Shown here: piece after piece, positions 24,901 through 33,040 of the stretch | Layout: each line of letters begins with the position of its first letter | Numbering within the stretch: position 1 is the stretch's first letter | Position numbers and translations under genes: made by a program | NCBI RefSeq assembly: GCF_001718835.1 | Contig: NZ_CP013444.1 | Coordinates: 310,001 to 374,000 of the forward strand | DNA length: 64,000 nucleotides | Source of the DNA: Burkholderia cepacia | GTDB taxonomy: Bacteria; Pseudomonadota; Gammaproteobacteria; Burkholderiales; Burkholderiaceae | Direction of reading: 5' to 3' | The notes under the pieces: model-generated | Told to the model about the DNA's origin: nothing | What the model saw: only the letters and a program-made list of their open reading frames with translations | The model's database searches: none

Positions 24901-27778
24901 CTTCATTCCCGAGACCGTGGTTCCGCAACTGTACCGGCGCGTTGCAAAGCTGGTGCTTGATTGTTTTCCGACGAAAGCAGCGGTCTTGCTCGACGCAATT
25001 GAGGGCAATTTCGCAGTACAGCTTGGCATCTACAACGAAGGTTTCCGGCAGGGGCTCCACGAGGTGCTGCGCCTCTTCATCGAGCGCCGTCCCGAAGGGC
25101 TAGTCGCGGACAAGGTCTTCTCACTCGTCTTGCGCTACAGGGATTACGTCTCAGCGAACGTTGAGAATAGGTTCGAACTGGTGCCAGAGCTTCTGCGAAT
25201 TGTCCCGCTGTTCGCCATGCTGGACGCCCATGAGGAGGCTCTCCGAACCTATAAGTCGATGTTGTCGTTCTCGATGGGGCCAAGCTGGTACAAGGAAGAC
25301 CAGTTATCCATGATGACCAGCACCTTGGAGGCGCTACCGGCTACGACGCCCGTTGATGCTTCGTCGCTAGCCCAAATCGCTGGCCTCTTGGAGAGAGCGA
25401 CGGGCGAGATGACATTTCAAAGATTTATTCGCGCCGACAAGGGAAATTTCATCGGCCAGCTTTGCCATAGGTCGTTTTTCTCGGATGCTGTCCGATACTT
25501 CCAACATCAGACCTGTGGCACTCTCAGCGAGTTGTTCGCACAAGCAACGAGTGGCAACCTCGACCGCGTCTCAACCCTTGTTGGGATGCGGTTTCCAGGA
25601 GCAGCGTTGGAGGAGCAGGCTGCCCTGCTTCCGCTGTTGCGCCACAGTCGTGAACAGGCGAGCTGGCAGCTACGTTGGGCACTCCTCGAGGTGTATCAAC
25701 ATGGCGACGAACGGCACCTGACGGACTGGGGGCAAGAGTACGCTGCCATCATCTCGCAACTGGTTGATTGTCCTGACGACTTGGAGCGAGCAAAGGACCG
25801 GGTCCGCTCGATTGCAAATTCGTTGAATAATGAGCGCGCATGGCTACTATTGAGGAGTTTCGTTCTAAGTCTGCCGTCCAACCTTCAGCCGGACTTTGTG
25901 CGTCTCCGCGATGATGTGATGTCTAACCTGGACGCAAGCCAGATTGAACGGCTGACATCGAGTTTCGGTCTTAGCTATGAGCAAGATGAAGCGGATAAGA
26001 TACCGACGCCTGAATCTGACACCAATGCGCCGACCGATGACGTGGCCGAAGCGGATGCCGAGGATGACCGCTTTTTCATGCCTGGTACTTTTGGAAAACG
26101 TTCGACAGTAAGAGACGCCCGTGCTCAAATTGATAGCGCACGTACACTGATAAACCGACGCAACTTCTCGGCGGCGACGCAAGAGTGCATACGGGCACTA
26201 CAAACGTTGCAGGCAGGAGGATGGTCGGTCTGGTCGAACAACCATTCCGGCAGCGACGCCGACCGGCTCATCGACGCTCAAGTCCAGAACGCAGATGAGC
26301 TCGCCAGACTGTATGGCCCCCTGGCTCTCGAAGAGCGCCATACGCAACGGTGGGCGGTTTCATCCCACCTCATATCGCTGGTCGGAAAAAAGATTGACGC
26401 AGCCCAGCAGACGGCACTCTTGGCGGTAGCCGTTGACCACGTCAGGCAAATCGTGGGTGACGCCTCCGCGGCGCCGTTCGCATACATCGGTAGCTCTGCG
26501 GCGGGCGGCGCATCTGAGGCACTGCTCGAACTCTTGCTTTGGACTTTAGACCATCCGGCTTGGGAACGCCGTGATAGCGGCGCGGCGATGGTGCTGTGGG
26601 TTGCCCGTACGGACGGAGACTGGCTCTCAAAACTCGCCCGTCTTGCTGTCTCGATGGACAGGCGAAATAGGGCAGATATTGCCTCTGCTACCTTGGACAT
26701 CCTCTCTCGTGAAGACCCGGTGGGGTTGTGGCTGCGCATCGAGCCCTACATCGAGCTTGCACATGTTATCGAGGAGTGTCGGCATATTAGCCGGTTCACA
26801 ACGTTCATGCGAATCGTTGAGCGCGCGAGCAAACGTGGTATCGATTCGGCCGTGACGGCTTTTAGGACGCTGCAGGAGCGATTCCCCGAGGACTGCCCCG
26901 TCTCCACTCCTGCCCCCGATAGGAGACCGCCTAATTTTGTCCCGCTGACGCTGCACAAGCTCTGGCGTGACTTGTCCCAGCTCGGTCTTTTTACCGAAGG
27001 CAGCCTACGAGCTTTCGCAGCTCAGATGGTTGATTCATGTCTGCCGTTGACGGTCGAATTGGCCTTTGAGTTGGAGTCGCTCGTCGCGAAGGGTGGGCGA
27101 GAAGACTCGAGTCTTCCAACCGGCCGTTGGGCTTCAATCGTTCGCTATGCGCTGAATACCGCACTCTTTCAGCCCATGCCCGCCAGCAAGCTCGGAAATG
27201 CTGAGGTCGTGCTCAGAGTTTATAACCCAGAAACGCTTCGGGAGCCCGAGAACGGACGAGACCTGCTGGCAAGCCTCGTCGCGTGCGTGGAAAGCGGCAG
27301 CGAACGAAATTACGTGCCATCGCATGGGAACTTGGTCTTCCTCGATTTTCAATGCCTCATGGAGATTGAGCACCGTACCACTGACGTAGAGCTTACATCG
27401 CACCTTGTGCCTCCCGGCCACTCCCAGCCAGCACCACCTACGCCGCCTAGCTTCAAGGCAACGGAGCTGCCACGGCCCGGCCCCGATGAACCCATCGCTA
27501 TTTGTGGCAGAGCCTTGCCGACCATTGCGTACTTCGGTTCCGTTAGTCCAGCCATTCCAACACCTCGATTTCTGCAGCTTGTTCGCGCTCAGGCGTCGAA
27601 AACCGTCCGATACCATTGGAGAGATGGAGGTACTGTGACGAGCCTAGCGTCAAGTCGTCGACATGAGAACGCGCTACTTGCGATTGAGCGGGATGCACTT
27701 GCATTGCCTGAAGGCTGGCAAATGCGGTGGATTCTACGAGTCAATGGTAAAGTCCGAGCAGTCCTTCACAAACTATAG
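21947..27778 (+). CDS. Trypsin-like protease-STAND NTPase (Avs1-like defence sensor)
   Basis: A 1943-residue protein; ATG with an excellent GGGGGAGG site. Residues ~10-170 are a trypsin-like protease with triad His35 (LTAYHCVE), Asp71 (EDLDICLL) and Ser149 (HGFSGAP). Residues ~215-480 are a STAND/NACHT-like ATPase with Walker A GSHGIGKST (228-236) and Walker B VLFIDGINE (Asp328). The remaining ~1400 residues are helical repeat-like sequence, the expected ligand-sensing region. In AVAST systems such sensors recognise conserved phage proteins and oligomerise to activate the effector. Upstream MBL and downstream small gene complete the locus. Less GC-rich than the chromosome, consistent with transfer. 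Confidence 0.88.
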   Translation: MTEDEIKQATCLVAGKNESGTGWLIKADLVLTAYHCVETAIRDGAQVTVRFGIGSSAIELTVAVGKHDEDLDICLLHLSTPLSVEPIPINVDGLRPGEKWFAFGYPAAKLLLGHVVRGEIQQVLPERVHGVDLDLSIEPGTHLSDYHGFSGAPFMVGAACKGLLRLNVDSAIGGLSFSILKPFFLANGLLPDEPTDNDDPVTIGTRPAFNTLFESAISTKRGGYVFIEGSHGIGKSTYCQQFSPELPELDKLGVYQFTERVRGSTPAHQAQPEVFFDWANSLLSERATGKPARLMELSYSQLIQSTNEVLQSLANRCAKVGKVGVLFIDGINEAAAAGEETLKRFINLLPQEVPDGLVVAITGVGLDSIASSLGTLLQSAERLTLPTLDRDIQYGVCLGFLDKEKSTTEIIGALCDRAMGHPLYLRYLADLVNSGATQGDIAELPVFSGSIQDYYETIWAKLVQNADVVNLLGILARLRWGIPTSNLTSMLTAAESGVFPSTLLRVRHLLANPENTEIYHPSFSEFVVHKTASIDEWVHERLAGFCSSRASGDYGILNKLYHGLRGGPESLLLAIPNCQQAWVDDSVLLGAEPDVLLADIDEALSAATSVGSAIDIIRLLLLSQRLTFRYNTLFVQSAELVALALISIGKTDDALRHVVRNGRLVVSADEAFAVANALTQKGSSEQALKVLELVQREINKVFEKMGSENGVGIQEFLSAVNHRLHAFSLAHAAGDAPSFTRFLRAITEGFLFRPNGNFSREEGSGILRQLTGEITGAQLCLQGGYRPFLSLGVPVDVDLRHQLLLFLQSLAHAEMYSEHYGIVLEREMVDLLLADIERAIDAPLLPEDRQLFFIDALIEAGARPGIVETYSVGVDMGDETLPFYEKNRAEPDEAIFESAMLRLRASSFRQDGYATPSVHMPTKNDWEKTLEAIARAVAWCDGKGRRAMAIKDQPGLDAVWSFLADALLPCFAFNLESRIHWESSYFIPETVVPQLYRRVAKLVLDCFPTKAAVLLDAIEGNFAVQLGIYNEGFRQGLHEVLRLFIERRPEGLVADKVFSLVLRYRDYVSANVENRFELVPELLRIVPLFAMLDAHEEALRTYKSMLSFSMGPSWYKEDQLSMMTSTLEALPATTPVDASSLAQIAGLLERATGEMTFQRFIRADKGNFIGQLCHRSFFSDAVRYFQHQTCGTLSELFAQATSGNLDRVSTLVGMRFPGAALEEQAALLPLLRHSREQASWQLRWALLEVYQHGDERHLTDWGQEYAAIISQLVDCPDDLERAKDRVRSIANSLNNERAWLLLRSFVLSLPSNLQPDFVRLRDDVMSNLDASQIERLTSSFGLSYEQDEADKIPTPESDTNAPTDDVAEADAEDDRFFMPGTFGKRSTVRDARAQIDSARTLINRRNFSAATQECIRALQTLQAGGWSVWSNNHSGSDADRLIDAQVQNADELARLYGPLALEERHTQRWAVSSHLISLVGKKIDAAQQTALLAVAVDHVRQIVGDASAAPFAYIGSSAAGGASEALLELLLWTLDHPAWERRDSGAAMVLWVARTDGDWLSKLARLAVSMDRRNRADIASATLDILSREDPVGLWLRIEPYIELAHVIEECRHISRFTTFMRIVERASKRGIDSAVTAFRTLQERFPEDCPVSTPAPDRRPPNFVPLTLHKLWRDLSQLGLFTEGSLRAFAAQMVDSCLPLTVELAFELESLVAKGGREDSSLPTGRWASIVRYALNTALFQPMPASKLGNAEVVLRVYNPETLREPENGRDLLASLVACVESGSERNYVPSHGNLVFLDFQCLMEIEHRTTDVELTSHLVPPGHSQPAPPTPPSFKATELPRPGPDEPIAICGRALPTIAYFGSVSPAIPTPRFLQLVRAQASKTVRYHWRDGGTVTSLASSRRHENALLAIERDALALPEGWQMRWILRVNGKVRAVLHKL

Positions 27779-27792
27779 AGAGTAGTGACAGT

Positions 27793-28056
27793 ATGTTTAC
27801 GTCTATGCAAACGCCCTCTACTAGAGCCGAGTTTGAAGAGCGGATGAACTATGCGCGGGAACAAGTGATAAACGGGAAAATGCGTTTCGCTAAGGGACTC
27901 CGAGGCCCCGATAGTTTGCTCAGTGTGCGCTACCTTCCAAATGGTCGAATCGACCTTCTCAGTATCGACGAGCTGGCGCGCCTGACCGCAAACCAAACCT
28001 ATCAGATGCGCAACATGAACTTTGACGATATATTTTTGGATGACAAGGGACGGTAA
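27793..28056 (+). CDS. Small protein, third gene of the AVAST-like locus
   Basis: An 87-residue soluble protein starting 14 bp after the STAND gene, so probably in the same operon. It is acidic/basic mixed with RAEFEERMNYAREQVINGKM and DDIFLDDKG; no domain is recognised. Its conserved position and spacing suggest an accessory or regulatory subunit of the defence locus. It could alternatively be an unrelated passenger. Confidence 0.6.
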   Translation: MFTSMQTPSTRAEFEERMNYAREQVINGKMRFAKGLRGPDSLLSVRYLPNGRIDLLSIDELARLTANQTYQMRNMNFDDIFLDDKGR

Positions 28057-28102
28057 GGTCATCAGCCGTCATTCGACGCTTGCTGTATAACTGGCTCTCA
28101 AA

Positions 28103-28155
28103 CTGTCCTGCGCCCTGGTTGCGGCTTGGCAGCGCTATACCAGGGCTTCGGACAG
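28103..28155. other. Long interrupted inverted repeat between convergent genes
   Basis: Two nested arm pairs: CTGTCC (28103) with GGACAG (28150), and CCCTGGT (28113) with ACCAGGG (28139), separated by 4-nt internal loops and a 19-nt apical loop. It lies between the convergent ends of the AVAST operon and tnsB. There is no T-run, so it may stabilise or process both 3' ends, act as a bidirectional terminator, or be a recombination relic. Confidence 0.55.
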
Positions 28156-28211
28156 CAGTACCGTCCATTGGTCAGAAAACGATACCCAGCTGTGCCACAA
28201 ATCTAAGCATC

Positions 28212-30584
28212 CTATCTTTCCGGCGATTCGGCGGTGGCTTCCTTGATGGCGGCCCTTCTTGCGCGGTACCGGGCTGCGTATGAATCGTTGACCGAACTCG
28301 ATACCCGCGGCGGTACGGGGACGGCTGGCATCGCGTTCCGCTTTTCGAGGCCCAGTGCCGCGGCTTCACGGTCCTCCCAGGCGCGCTCATGCTGAATAAT
28401 CCCGAGTGCTTTCGCGTTTGCGACGGAGGTTCCTGCAAGGTCGTGGATGTCTCCGTTAGCCGCACGGGTGCGCTCGGCTTCGGCAATCACTTTATGCTGC
28501 TCGGCTGTCACCCGTCGTTTAGATTTCCGCCTCTTGCTTTCGCTTTCATTCTTGAGAACAGTGTCGGCGTGTTGGGTCAGGTAGAACTCCTGCCACGACA
28601 AGTTCTGAACTCGCCGGATGTCCTCAGGGATGATGGTCAGCAATTTTTCTTCGTCTCCTAAGGTATGCTTCCAAATGAGGTGGTGCGGGTCTGCGGTGAA
28701 TCGCTTTACCAAGACCACCAATTTCTCTCTTGCTTCCGGGCGGAGGCCGGCATGTTCTTCCGCGAGGGCTTTGAGTGGAGCAGATTCATAACGGAGCCCG
28801 TGGAAATGTACTAGACCGCATCGCACCGTGCGCGACTCCCAGTCAATGAACCGGGAGAGGATTTCCCTCTCCGACCACTGCCTCCTTGCATCTCCCCTGC
28901 GCTCTGCTTGTTGCGAGACGAAGATGTCCTTCGGCGTGCTCGCTGCGCCCTCAATGAAGTCTTCGTGATTACGAAGACGCGGTCGGTAAGCCGTAAGGTT
29001 GTGCTGCCGCACTGCTTCGTACAATGAGGCGAGGAATTGTCGAAGCGAAACGCCCCGAGTCAAAATCGCTTTCCTACGTTTCTCTGTGCTAAGAGGGTCT
29101 TTTTTTCGAGTGTATCCGCTCGGGGAATCCACTAAAGCTTGGACCATCAGCTCATTGAGACTCTCGACAACGGATTTTTTCTGACCAGATGCCGGCGGGG
29201 CCGTCTCGAACCAAAGTCGCATCACACTGCACGCGATTCTGATGTTATCTTTGGAGGGACCTGCTCCGTTATCGACGAAAACACCGTCAATGTTCCCGTG
29301 CAGCAATCCGTCTGACGAGGCAAGGTTGAATTCCGTGGCAATCCTGGATTTGTCCAGGTAGCAGGAAGCGATGCACCTTCGATATGCAATTGCATTCTCC
29401 CCGGTCAGAATCGGTTCAATTCCAAGAACTGCGCGCGAGTTGCGAGAGACGGCGAACAGAACCCGCACGGAAATATTTTTCCACCTACGTTGGACTTTGA
29501 CCCGGACACCGACCTTGGGAACCCACCCGTCAACATCGACTGTTTCGAACTTACCTTGCGTGTAGTCGGTAGCCGTACCGGAGAGTGGTGCGAAATGCTT
29601 TTGGTGGATGTTGCTTCCATTTCGACGCGCCAACAGGTTGTGCAACGGAATCAGATTTTCATTCGCGACCCTGCAAAAGGTGTCGTAGGTTGGATTCAGA
29701 CGCTCATCGACCCCTGCATAGTGTTCCTTGATGAGCTGGTTATACGTTTTTGTGAAGGGCCAACCCTTCTTTACCCAGTAGCGTTCGAGAACGCCCAGAA
29801 ACTTCGCTCTATCTTCATCGCTTACGGGTTTGCGTCGGAGCTTCCTAGGCTTACCCGTCGCTTCGCACTTCCATTTGTCCCGCAATTCCTCCTTGCTCAA
29901 CGCTCCTGGTTTGTTCGCCAGATTTGGTCGAGGTCCGGTCTTCCCCTTTTCGCTGTGTTGGGCGAGCATCGAGTTCTCGTGACCATTGAAATGGCAGTGT
30001 TGGTGGAACAGCTTTTGTATGTAGCTGCTATAGCCTCGCTGCACGCGCAATGCGGAGATGACGAAATCTAGCGCTTCGAGACGCGCGGCGCGGTCTGTGA
30101 CCACCAGGTCGTTGAAGACGAAATCGGCAGGGTTGCCGTTACCACCCACATCAAGCATGCAAAATGCTTGGAGAATTTGCAGGCGCCGCGCGAATCCGTT
30201 GCGTGCCTTCCTCAAACTATCAGGCAGCATATCTAACGGCAGCTTCATATACGCTGGAACGACGTTCTCTTCGATACGCCTGATGCCTCGCAGCGGAGAA
30301 TCAGGAGCATCGGCTGACCAGGCACTCCAGTCACCGGGACCCTCCGGGGAACCTTTCGCGACAAGCTTCAGAACATGAAGCTGCCTGTCGATAGGATTCC
30401 AACATATTGCTCGATAGCGCGCGGTCTCGTCATCTCGATGCTTGAACAGGTCGAATCGGACTAGGCCCTTGGGCCATTCTTCTTCGAGTTGCCGTAGCCG
30501 CAGAATGGTGGCCGCATCGGCTACTCGCGGCCTCAGTTTCGACAGCGGCGCGACGTCACCGCCTTCTCCAGTTTGTGTGGACAT
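28212..30584 (-). CDS. tnsB: TnsB-like DDE transposase (Tn7-like)
   Basis: A 790-residue DDE/Mu-type transposase. The catalytic triad is seen as Asp350 or Asp352 (FETVDVDGW), Asp438 (VFVDNGAG) and Glu474 (KKSVVESLN). The N-terminal ~340 residues are helical DNA-binding domains and the C-terminus is a basic tail (RRKSKRRVTAEQH ... ANGDIHDLAGT) found again as a remnant at 19.9 kb. The start ATG at 30584 leaves 10 bp after tnsA. TnsB cuts 3' ends and joins the element to target DNA; together with TnsA it makes a cut-and-paste complex. It is the last gene of a five-gene leftward operon. Confidence 0.9.
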   Translation of the reverse strand: MSTQTGEGGDVAPLSKLRPRVADAATILRLRQLEEEWPKGLVRFDLFKHRDDETARYRAICWNPIDRQLHVLKLVAKGSPEGPGDWSAWSADAPDSPLRGIRRIEENVVPAYMKLPLDMLPDSLRKARNGFARRLQILQAFCMLDVGGNGNPADFVFNDLVVTDRAARLEALDFVISALRVQRGYSSYIQKLFHQHCHFNGHENSMLAQHSEKGKTGPRPNLANKPGALSKEELRDKWKCEATGKPRKLRRKPVSDEDRAKFLGVLERYWVKKGWPFTKTYNQLIKEHYAGVDERLNPTYDTFCRVANENLIPLHNLLARRNGSNIHQKHFAPLSGTATDYTQGKFETVDVDGWVPKVGVRVKVQRRWKNISVRVLFAVSRNSRAVLGIEPILTGENAIAYRRCIASCYLDKSRIATEFNLASSDGLLHGNIDGVFVDNGAGPSKDNIRIACSVMRLWFETAPPASGQKKSVVESLNELMVQALVDSPSGYTRKKDPLSTEKRRKAILTRGVSLRQFLASLYEAVRQHNLTAYRPRLRNHEDFIEGAASTPKDIFVSQQAERRGDARRQWSEREILSRFIDWESRTVRCGLVHFHGLRYESAPLKALAEEHAGLRPEAREKLVVLVKRFTADPHHLIWKHTLGDEEKLLTIIPEDIRRVQNLSWQEFYLTQHADTVLKNESESKRRKSKRRVTAEQHKVIAEAERTRAANGDIHDLAGTSVANAKALGIIQHERAWEDREAAALGLEKRNAMPAVPVPPRVSSSVNDSYAARYRARRAAIKEATAESPER

Positions 30585-30594
30585 GGCCAAGCTA

Positions 30595-31554
30595 TTAATC
30601 CTGATTCGTGCGACGGCTGTCGCGGATGAGTTCGAGACGGTTCGCCGGTCGAAGGTCATAGCGGTGGTCGACCTTGAGAAAGCCGTATGTGACCGCGGCA
30701 CTGAACCTGACGTATGCGTCGTCGAGACTGATGCCGGTGTTCCGAGCGACCCGCAGTAAGACCGCGTCGAGGCTGCCTCGATTGCTACATCGTATGACTA
30801 CTTTGGAAAACTGCTCGGCAGCGCCATACAGAGAGGCGATGTTTCGATGGGCTGACAAGCCGTAGATGAGCCGCAAGTTGCCAAACTCGACGATGGAGAC
30901 TTCGTCACCGATGATGAGCTCCCATGTCCAACCCCGTTCGGCCATCGCGTCTCGCTCGCGCGCTTCGCGACGCAACTCCTGCTCGGTCGGGGTGTACCCC
31001 CGTGCCTTGATGGAAATTCCGTGATACTTCAGGCTAAAGTCGAGCGGGTTGGCGTAGGTCACAATGACGTCGATGGTCATCAGCTTGGAGCGCTGCATAC
31101 GCGTCTTGGCCGCTTCAGCACGCCAGAATGCTTTGCGGTCGACGATGCCGTATTGCTCTCGGAAGTCGAGGACGCCTGGATGAAGTGCCAGCTTCGTCAT
31201 GACGCGTAGCTCGGCCATCGAGAGCGCTTGATGCAGCCGGTCCAGCTTGAATCCTGGCATCACTGCTCGCGTGCTCATCGAAGGGGTACGAGCTTTGAGC
31301 AGTGGCGTGTACTCGTTTCCGTGTGGCCACCCAAACGCGTCGTGTGATGGAAGCAAAATTTGCGAAGGCGCGGGGTAAGGGGGCTTCAAATCGAAGATGT
31401 GAAATCCCTTCTTCTGTTCGGGTGTGACGATGGGTTGGACACCCTCGTCGTACTCGAAGTTGGGGTCGTTCCATTCCATTGCAGCAGTGCCGAGTGCTGA
31501 CTTCAGCTTGGATTTGCGATTTCCGTAGCTTGCGTAGACCGGTCGCATCGTCAT
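30595..31554 (-). CDS. tnsA: TnsA-like endonuclease
   Basis: A 319-residue protein whose middle matches the TnsA nuclease: MAELRVMTKLALHPGVLDFREQYG (with the family's early Glu and the R-E-Q element), then MTIDVIVTYANPL (Asp) and SIKARGYTPTEQE in the position of the core E/Q-x-K. A helical C-terminal part follows. TnsA cuts the 5' strands at transposon ends. The ATG at 31554 is nearly contiguous with the tniQ stop and has a GGAGGA site. The second acidic residue of the motif appears as Ser/Ile-Lys, so activity needs testing. Confidence 0.8.
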   Translation of the reverse strand: MTMRPVYASYGNRKSKLKSALGTAAMEWNDPNFEYDEGVQPIVTPEQKKGFHIFDLKPPYPAPSQILLPSHDAFGWPHGNEYTPLLKARTPSMSTRAVMPGFKLDRLHQALSMAELRVMTKLALHPGVLDFREQYGIVDRKAFWRAEAAKTRMQRSKLMTIDVIVTYANPLDFSLKYHGISIKARGYTPTEQELRREARERDAMAERGWTWELIIGDEVSIVEFGNLRLIYGLSAHRNIASLYGAAEQFSKVVIRCSNRGSLDAVLLRVARNTGISLDDAYVRFSAAVTYGFLKVDHRYDLRPANRLELIRDSRRTNQD

Positions 31555-31555
31555 A

Positions 31556-33040
31556 TCAGTCCTCCTGGTCGACTGTGGTGGATGTGCTGGCTTTCGACCC
31601 ATGTGGGCGTTGAGTGGCGGTGCGTGTTGCCTTCGACGCGGCGTTTCTCGACTTCAACCGTTCACGCCACGCGGCGGGGTCTTCGGTGTTTCGTTCCAGC
31701 GTCTCCCAGGCGTCGATGAGCCTTTCGGTCATCCCTCTCTGACTGAATACTTTGGGGCGGTGAAAAGTACTCAAGAGCGCGGTTTTGGTGATGCGCCGCT
31801 GATACCCTGTCGCTCGGAGATGACGCGACCGCTGTTCGATATGGACAATCAGCTCTCCGGCGAGCCGCGTATCGTTGGTGGTAGTCGGAGTATCAAATCC
31901 GGCGCTTTCTAGCCTCTTTTTGGTCAGGTGTTTTTTTGCCGCCCCCGGCAAGAGGCCCATCAGCCTGGCGTGGTTCAGCTCGGGGTGCTCGACGCTTAGC
32001 TGGCTGTACCATTTCGCGTAGTAAATGAAACGCCCCTGCGTACTTTTTTGGGGGTAACCCGGAGTCTTCGGGACGTCTTGCACCGGCAAGTTTGCAAGGT
32101 CACGAACGAAGCCTCTCATTCGGTCTTCCACTTGGCCCCATCCGCCAGCAAGCGACTTGAGCACTGCAATCGCGGTGATGGGATGGCGAATGCAACGACG
32201 CCCCTTGAAGATTTCGCTCAGGGTGTCGGCATCCGAGCGAAAGATTCCCGTTCTTGAGAGGAGGGCGCTGAACGGAGAGTTCGAGAAATATTCCCTCGCC
32301 AGTGCGGGCCGAAATTCTCCCCCTTGGACCAGGCCGAGGTCGACAGCGCTGAGGTTGATTTCATCAGCGACGCGACGGTAGTCGAAGTTCGGGAGGTAGT
32401 CAGACTCAATGAGAAGTGATGCGACACGTGCCAGGCCGATTTCTGCTTCCGCCTTTGCGTCTGTTAGCCGAGTTGCTTCCGGCAAAGGCTTGAGGCCGCA
32501 GCCACAGTGGTGTCCTGCATGCAACGTGCGTTCAGGGAATACCGTGTAGTTCAAACAATCGTCGCATGGTACATGTAACGGCATCTGATGCTTTCCGCAG
32601 AACAAGATGCCGGGCAGCAGGTGGTCGCGACGCCAGAAGGGCCTGCCGCAACAGCCAATGTCTTCTTCGAGGCATTTGGGGCAGCGGAGGAGGCGATGTT
32701 TGGCCCAACCAGAGGTTGGGCCTGCCATTCCTACCTTCGATGCAAGCCCCTGCTTGGGGCCATCAATAAAGTGCGACATGATGCTTTTGGTGTCCTCCGG
32801 AGGAATGAACCGCGATGCAAGAGGTATCAACATGTTGTGTTGGATGACATCCTCAACTGAGCCGACGTTTCCTCCCAGCAGTTGTATGACCGGCCCCATG
32901 CGGCTGGGGAGCATCCACACGTTCGTCGGTGATAGGTTGTGTTTGGATACAGCTCTGAGTCTCCGTAGATACAGCGGGAACAGCTCTCCCTTGACGATGG
33001 ACAGGCCAAGGGCCGGGCGATGGAGCTTTCGTGACGTCAT
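31556..33040 (-). CDS. TniQ/TnsD-like targeting protein, copy B
   Basis: A 494-residue protein with the TniQ layout: GELFPLYLRRL at the N-terminus and a zinc-binding core LLRCPKCLEEDIGCCGRPFW, RRDHLLPGILFCGKHQMPLH, CDDC and HHCGCGLKP (residues ~125-215). This is the TnsD-type pattern CPxC...H...CxxH. The start at 33040 (MTSRKLHRP) overlaps the upstream tniQ frame by 188 bp. TnsD proteins bind the glmS attachment site; the longer C-terminal DNA-binding region here makes it a candidate for glmS targeting. Confidence 0.85.
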   Translation of the reverse strand: MTSRKLHRPALGLSIVKGELFPLYLRRLRAVSKHNLSPTNVWMLPSRMGPVIQLLGGNVGSVEDVIQHNMLIPLASRFIPPEDTKSIMSHFIDGPKQGLASKVGMAGPTSGWAKHRLLRCPKCLEEDIGCCGRPFWRRDHLLPGILFCGKHQMPLHVPCDDCLNYTVFPERTLHAGHHCGCGLKPLPEATRLTDAKAEAEIGLARVASLLIESDYLPNFDYRRVADEINLSAVDLGLVQGGEFRPALAREYFSNSPFSALLSRTGIFRSDADTLSEIFKGRRCIRHPITAIAVLKSLAGGWGQVEDRMRGFVRDLANLPVQDVPKTPGYPQKSTQGRFIYYAKWYSQLSVEHPELNHARLMGLLPGAAKKHLTKKRLESAGFDTPTTTNDTRLAGELIVHIEQRSRHLRATGYQRRITKTALLSTFHRPKVFSQRGMTERLIDAWETLERNTEDPAAWRERLKSRNAASKATRTATQRPHGSKASTSTTVDQED

